Positions 61,316-64,000 of a DNA stretch of 64,000 bases are shown here, one piece after another (within the stretch, counting starts at the first letter, position 1; each line of letters begins with the position of its first letter). Source of the stretch: Paracoccaceae bacterium (lineage in GTDB: Bacteria; Pseudomonadota; Alphaproteobacteria; Rhodobacterales; Rhodobacteraceae); the NCBI GenBank assembly GCA_024742705.1, contig JANSXZ010000004.1, positions 62,001 through 126,000 of the forward strand, read 5' to 3'. A model generated the notes under the pieces. The model ran no database searches, was not told the origin of the DNA, and saw nothing but the letters and a program-made list of their open reading frames with translations. Position numbers and translations under genes: made by a program.

Positions 61316-62614
61316 ATGCTGCAAGACCAGGACCGGATCTTCACCAACATCTACGGAATGCACGATCGCAGCCTGCGCGGTGCGCAGGCGCGGGGGCATT
61401 GGGATGGCACCAGGGCCATCCTGGACAAGGGCCGCGACTGGATCGTCCAGACCATGAAGGACAGCGGCCTGCGCGGGCGCGGCGGCGCGGGATTTCCCAC
61501 CGGTTTGAAATGGTCGTTCATGCCCAAGGAAAGCGACGGGCGGCCCTCGTACCTTGTGGTCAATGCCGATGAATCCGAACCCGGCACCTGCAAGGATCGC
61601 GAGATCATGCGCCACGATCCGCATACGCTGATCGAAGGCTGCCTGATCGCCAGTTTTGCGATGCAGGCCCATGCGTGTTACATCTACATTCGCGGCGAAT
61701 ACATCCGCGAAAAGGAGGCCCTGCAAGCCGCCATCGACGAGGCTTATGACGCCGGGTTGATCGGCCCCAACGCCTGCGGTTCGGGATGGGACTTCGATCT
61801 CTATCTGCACCACGGCGCCGGCGCCTATATCTGCGGCGAGGAAACCGCGCTGCTGGAAAGCCTCGAGGGCAAGAAGGGGATGCCCCGGATGAAGCCGCCG
61901 TTTCCGGCGGGTGCCGGGCTTTATGGCTGTCCGACCACGGTGAACAACGTCGAATCGATCGCGGTGGTGCCGACGATCCTGCGGCGGGGCGCCGAATGGT
62001 TTTCCGCCTTCGGACGGGCCAACAACGCCGGAACCAAGCTGTTCGCGATTTCCGGCCATGTGAACCACCCCTGCGTCGTCGAAGAGGCGATGAGCATCTC
62101 GTTCGAGGAGCTGATCGAAACCCATTGCGGCGGTATTCGCGGCGGTTGGGACAACCTCAAGGCGGTGATCCCGGGCGGCAGTTCGGTGCCCATGATCCCC
62201 GGCAAGGCGATGCGCGGCGCGATCATGGATTTCGATTATCTGCGCGAGCAGAGGTCGGGCCTGGGCACGGCGGCGGTGATCGTGATGGACAATTCCACCG
62301 ATGTGATCAAGGCGATCTGGCGGCTTTCGAAGTTCTACAAGCACGAAAGCTGCGGGCAGTGCACGCCCTGCCGCGAGGGCACCGGATGGATGATGCGGGT
62401 GATGGACCGGCTGGTGACGGGCGAGGCAGAACCCGAAGAGATCGACATGCTGCTGGATGTGACCAAACAGGTCGAAGGCCATACGATCTGCGCGCTGGGC
62501 GATGCGGCGGCCTGGCCGATCCAGGGCCTGATCCGGCATTTCCGCGACGAGATCGAGGACCGGATCAAGCACAAGCGGTCCGGTCGGGTCAGCGCGGCGG
62601 TGGCGGCTGAGTGA
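61316..62614 (+). CDS. nuoF: NADH-quinone oxidoreductase subunit F
   Basis: The 432-residue NADH-binding (51-kDa type) subunit with FMN and cluster N3. NADH-binding [10 protein letters not shown] at 54-63, FMN region [17 protein letters not shown], and FeS ligands C346, C349, C352 in [12 protein letters not shown] plus the Cys of [22 protein letters not shown] precedes the ATG. Stop overlaps the next GTG start (GTGA). Confidence 0.98.
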   Translation: MLQDQDRIFTNIYGMHDRSLRGAQARGHWDGTRAILDKGRDWIVQTMKDSGLRGRGGAGFPTGLKWSFMPKESDGRPSYLVVNADESEPGTCKDREIMRHDPHTLIEGCLIASFAMQAHACYIYIRGEYIREKEALQAAIDEAYDAGLIGPNACGSGWDFDLYLHHGAGAYICGEETALLESLEGKKGMPRMKPPFPAGAGLYGCPTTVNNVESIAVVPTILRRGAEWFSAFGRANNAGTKLFAISGHVNHPCVVEEAMSISFEELIETHCGGIRGGWDNLKAVIPGGSSVPMIPGKAMRGAIMDFDYLREQRSGLGTAAVIVMDNSTDVIKAIWRLSKFYKHESCGQCTPCREGTGWMMRVMDRLVTGEAEPEEIDMLLDVTKQVEGHTICALGDAAAWPIQGLIRHFRDEIEDRIKHKRSGRVSAAVAAE

Positions 62615-63009
62615 TCCGCGCGGCCTGCATAACGGCGGCGGCGCTGGTTGCCGCCTTGCCCGCGGCGGCATCGGACCGGGTGGCGCCCGATTACTTCGTG
62701 ATCGCGGTCATGGAGACGACGACCGCGCAGCAACTGGCGCTGGCCTGTCCGCGCATCAGCATCAACCCGGTGACGATCAGCGCCGCGTCGGGCATCGTGC
62801 TGGAACGTTTGACAGCGGATGGTTTCGATCCCGCGCTCGACGATCTGGGCATGGCCGATCCTTCGGCGGCGATTGCCGTGCATCAGGATGCCTTCATGGA
62901 CAAACACGCGCTGCGCGGTGCCGATCAGGGCGCGGTCTGTGCCAGTGCCTTGGCGGAAATGGCCGAAGGCACGACGATCGGCAGCTATCTGATGGAGGTT
63001 GCGCAATGA
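62611..63009 (+). CDS. Secreted hypothetical protein in nuo operon (DUF5333-like)
   Basis: 132 residues with a signal peptide ([19 protein letters not shown], cleavage around residue 21). The mature part has two Cys (ALACPRI, AVCASAL) that could pair, and lacks recognised catalytic motifs. The GTG start overlaps the nuoF stop, and its own stop overlaps the next start (ATGA-like, 63006), so it is part of the operon. Predicted periplasmic. I place it near DUF5333 by its position and Cys/helix pattern, with low certainty. Confidence 0.65.
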   Translation: MIRAACITAAALVAALPAAASDRVAPDYFVIAVMETTTAQQLALACPRISINPVTISAASGIVLERLTADGFDPALDDLGMADPSAAIAVHQDAFMDKHALRGADQGAVCASALAEMAEGTTIGSYLMEVAQ

Positions 63010-63350
63010 TCGTGCGGCGCGTTCTGGTCCCGACGCTTCTGGTGGCGGCCGCCGCCGCGGCGCTGACCGCCTGTCAGCCACAGGACGACCGCCTGCGCTT
63101 CGATGGCCAGGTGTATCGCACCAAGGCGTCGAAGGTCGGCGATGATCTTTCGGTGTTCCAGGTCACGGCCTCTCCGGTTTCCGCCTCACTGGCCGGCGCG
63201 CGCGAGGCGGCGGCCTACGAGGCGATCCGCTATTGCATCTCGAACTATGGCACCTCGGCGATCGAATGGTCGGTCGGGCCCGACACGGACACCGGCGCGC
63301 TGATCGTCGAAAAGGATCAACTGACCTTCTCGGGGGAGTGCAGGCCGTGA
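63006..63350 (+). CDS. Putative lipoprotein in nuo operon
   Basis: 114 residues. The N terminus VRRVLVPTLLVAAAAAALTAC ends in a lipobox (LTAC) with the acylated Cys at about residue 23. The remaining ~90 residues form a small alpha/beta domain with two more Cys (AIRYCISNYG, SGECRP) and an RFDGQVYRTKASK strand. It overlaps the genes on both sides by 4 bases. It is likely anchored on the periplasmic side; function unknown. Confidence 0.72.
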   Translation: MIVRRVLVPTLLVAAAAAALTACQPQDDRLRFDGQVYRTKASKVGDDLSVFQVTASPVSASLAGAREAAAYEAIRYCISNYGTSAIEWSVGPDTDTGALIVEKDQLTFSGECRP

Positions 63351-63772
63351 GACGGGGGTATCGCACCAGCCTGTGCCACGCGGGTCTGATCGTGGCCGCC
63401 GCGCTGAGCGTGAGCGCGGCCGCGGCCGCCAAACCGCCGCTGCGCGAGGTTGCGCCAGTGTATGACGCGCTGTTCCATGTGGCCGTGGCCAACGAGATCC
63501 GCAAATCCTGCGACAGCATCGTGGCACGGCCCTTGCGGGCCCTGTCGGTTTTGCGCGGTCTGAATGCCACCGCCCGCCAGATGGGCTACAGCCGTTCCGA
63601 AATCGATGCCTTTTTGAATTCGGAAAACGAAAAGAACCGGATGCGGGCCCGCGGTGCCGCGTTTTTCGCGGCGCGCAATGTGAACCCGCGCAATCCGGAC
63701 GAGCTTTGCGCGCTGGGGCGCGCGGAAATCCAGAAATCCAGCCAGATCGGCGTACTTTTGAGGGCGAAATAG
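63347..63772 (+). CDS. DUF5333 family secreted protein in nuo operon
   Basis: A 141-residue protein with a signal peptide (AGLIVAAALSVSAAAAA), then the DUF5333 pattern: PPLREVAPVYDALFHVAVAN, EIRKSCDSIVAR, ARQMGYSRSEIDAFLNSENE and a final ELCALGRAEIQKSSQIG. Two Cys may form a disulfide. It uses a GTG start overlapping the lipoprotein stop (GTGA) and ends 3 bases before nuoG. Typical of the Rhodobacterales nuo operon; role unknown. Confidence 0.82.
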   Translation: MRRGYRTSLCHAGLIVAAALSVSAAAAAKPPLREVAPVYDALFHVAVANEIRKSCDSIVARPLRALSVLRGLNATARQMGYSRSEIDAFLNSENEKNRMRARGAAFFAARNVNPRNPDELCALGRAEIQKSSQIGVLLRAK

Positions 63773-63775
63773 ACC

Positions 63776-64000
63776 ATGTCTGACCTCCGCAAGATCAACA
63801 TTGACGGTATCGAAGTCGAAGTGGACGGGACCATGACCCTGATCCAGGCCTGCGAGGAAGCGGGTATCGAGATACCGCGTTTTTGCTATCATGAACGTCT
63901 TTCGATCGCCGGCAACTGCCGGATGTGCCTCGTCGAGGTGGTGGGCGGCCCACCGAAACCGGCGGCCTCCTGCGCGATGCAGGTCAAGGATCTGCGCCCC
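63776..64000 (+). CDS. nuoG: NADH-quinone oxidoreductase subunit G (5' part, cut by window end)
   Basis: The first 75 codons are present. The N-terminal ferredoxin-like domain with cluster N1b is seen: [20 protein letters not shown] holds C37, C48 and C51, and C66 in ASCAMQV follows. The sequence [20 protein letters not shown] is typical of the 75-kDa type subunit. It is the last gene visible; nuoH and later membrane-arm genes would lie outside. Confidence 0.95.
   Translation, partial: MSDLRKINIDGIEVEVDGTMTLIQACEEAGIEIPRFCYHERLSIAGNCRMCLVEVVGGPPKPAASCAMQVKDLRP

Overview
The window is a GC-rich stretch of an alphaproteobacterial chromosome, most likely a marine-type Rhodobacterales (Roseobacteraceae/Paracoccaceae). 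The evidence is a nuo operon interrupted by the small DUF5337/DUF5333-type genes typical of this group, a ChpT histidine phosphotransferase, an olsBA ornithine-lipid pair, a DUF3553 protein, and recurring intergenic elements (an AAATA-CTCC-GGGGG core followed by a GGGGGCAGCGCC hairpin) of a kind I recognise from this order. No rRNA, tRNA, phage, transposase or CRISPR array was seen.

Layout. 0-0.9 kb: 5' part of acetolactate synthase (minus), with a complete attenuation-type leader (promoter, 15-codon leader peptide containing Leu-Val-Val-Ile-Val, terminator). 1-5.6 kb: iron alcohol dehydrogenase, a glutamine-synthetase-family ligase and an ABC-F ATPase (minus). 5.8-8.9 kb: ndk, a Nudix hydrolase whose tail overlaps a convergent TfoX C-terminal-domain gene, a methyltransferase and a ChrR-type double cupin. 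9.2-13.1 kb: a phosphorelay made of a Cache/HAMP histidine kinase facing a CheY-like regulator, an Hpt protein and a receiver protein with a degenerate GGDEF domain. 13.4-26.9 kb: an amine/amide catabolic island with a spermidine/putrescine-type ABC importer, copper amine oxidase, P1 peptidase, formamidase-like enzyme, flavin monooxygenase, RidA, DUF1028 protein, class II deacetylase and a MocR-like regulator that appears to have lost its PLP-binding residues.

27.7-38.9 kb: the most unusual locus. A 1058-residue protein begins with a double-glycine leader and then consists of four ~220-residue blocks plus a partial fifth, each built from ~9-residue DGS-aromatic units, with no Lys, Arg or Cys after residue 25. 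Divergent from it is a four-gene, start/stop-overlapping operon: HlyD adaptor, C39-peptidase ABC transporter, a second long ABC transporter, and a cyclic-nucleotide-binding-domain protein. This is the transporter set of NHLM-type bacteriocin systems. No modification enzyme lies nearby, and the cargo is far larger than a usual double-glycine peptide. I read it as a dedicated secretion system for a giant acidic repeat protein.

39-43.4 kb: chpT, a DUF3553 gene, olsBA, then rpsB-tsf with terminators. 43.8-48.4 kb: a fumarylacetoacetate-hydrolase/hydratase pair, a thioesterase, an acyl-CoA ligase and a YbaK-type deacylase. 48.5-55.5 kb: the leucine/isovalerate operon liuA-orf-liuB-liuD-liuE-liuC behind a palindromic operator. 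55.7-64 kb: nuoA-B-C-orf-orf-D-E-orf-orf-F-orf-orf-orf-G (nuoG cut by the window end), complex I with interleaved accessory genes, including a NuoE C-terminal helix-hairpin-helix module duplicated in a neighbouring membrane protein.
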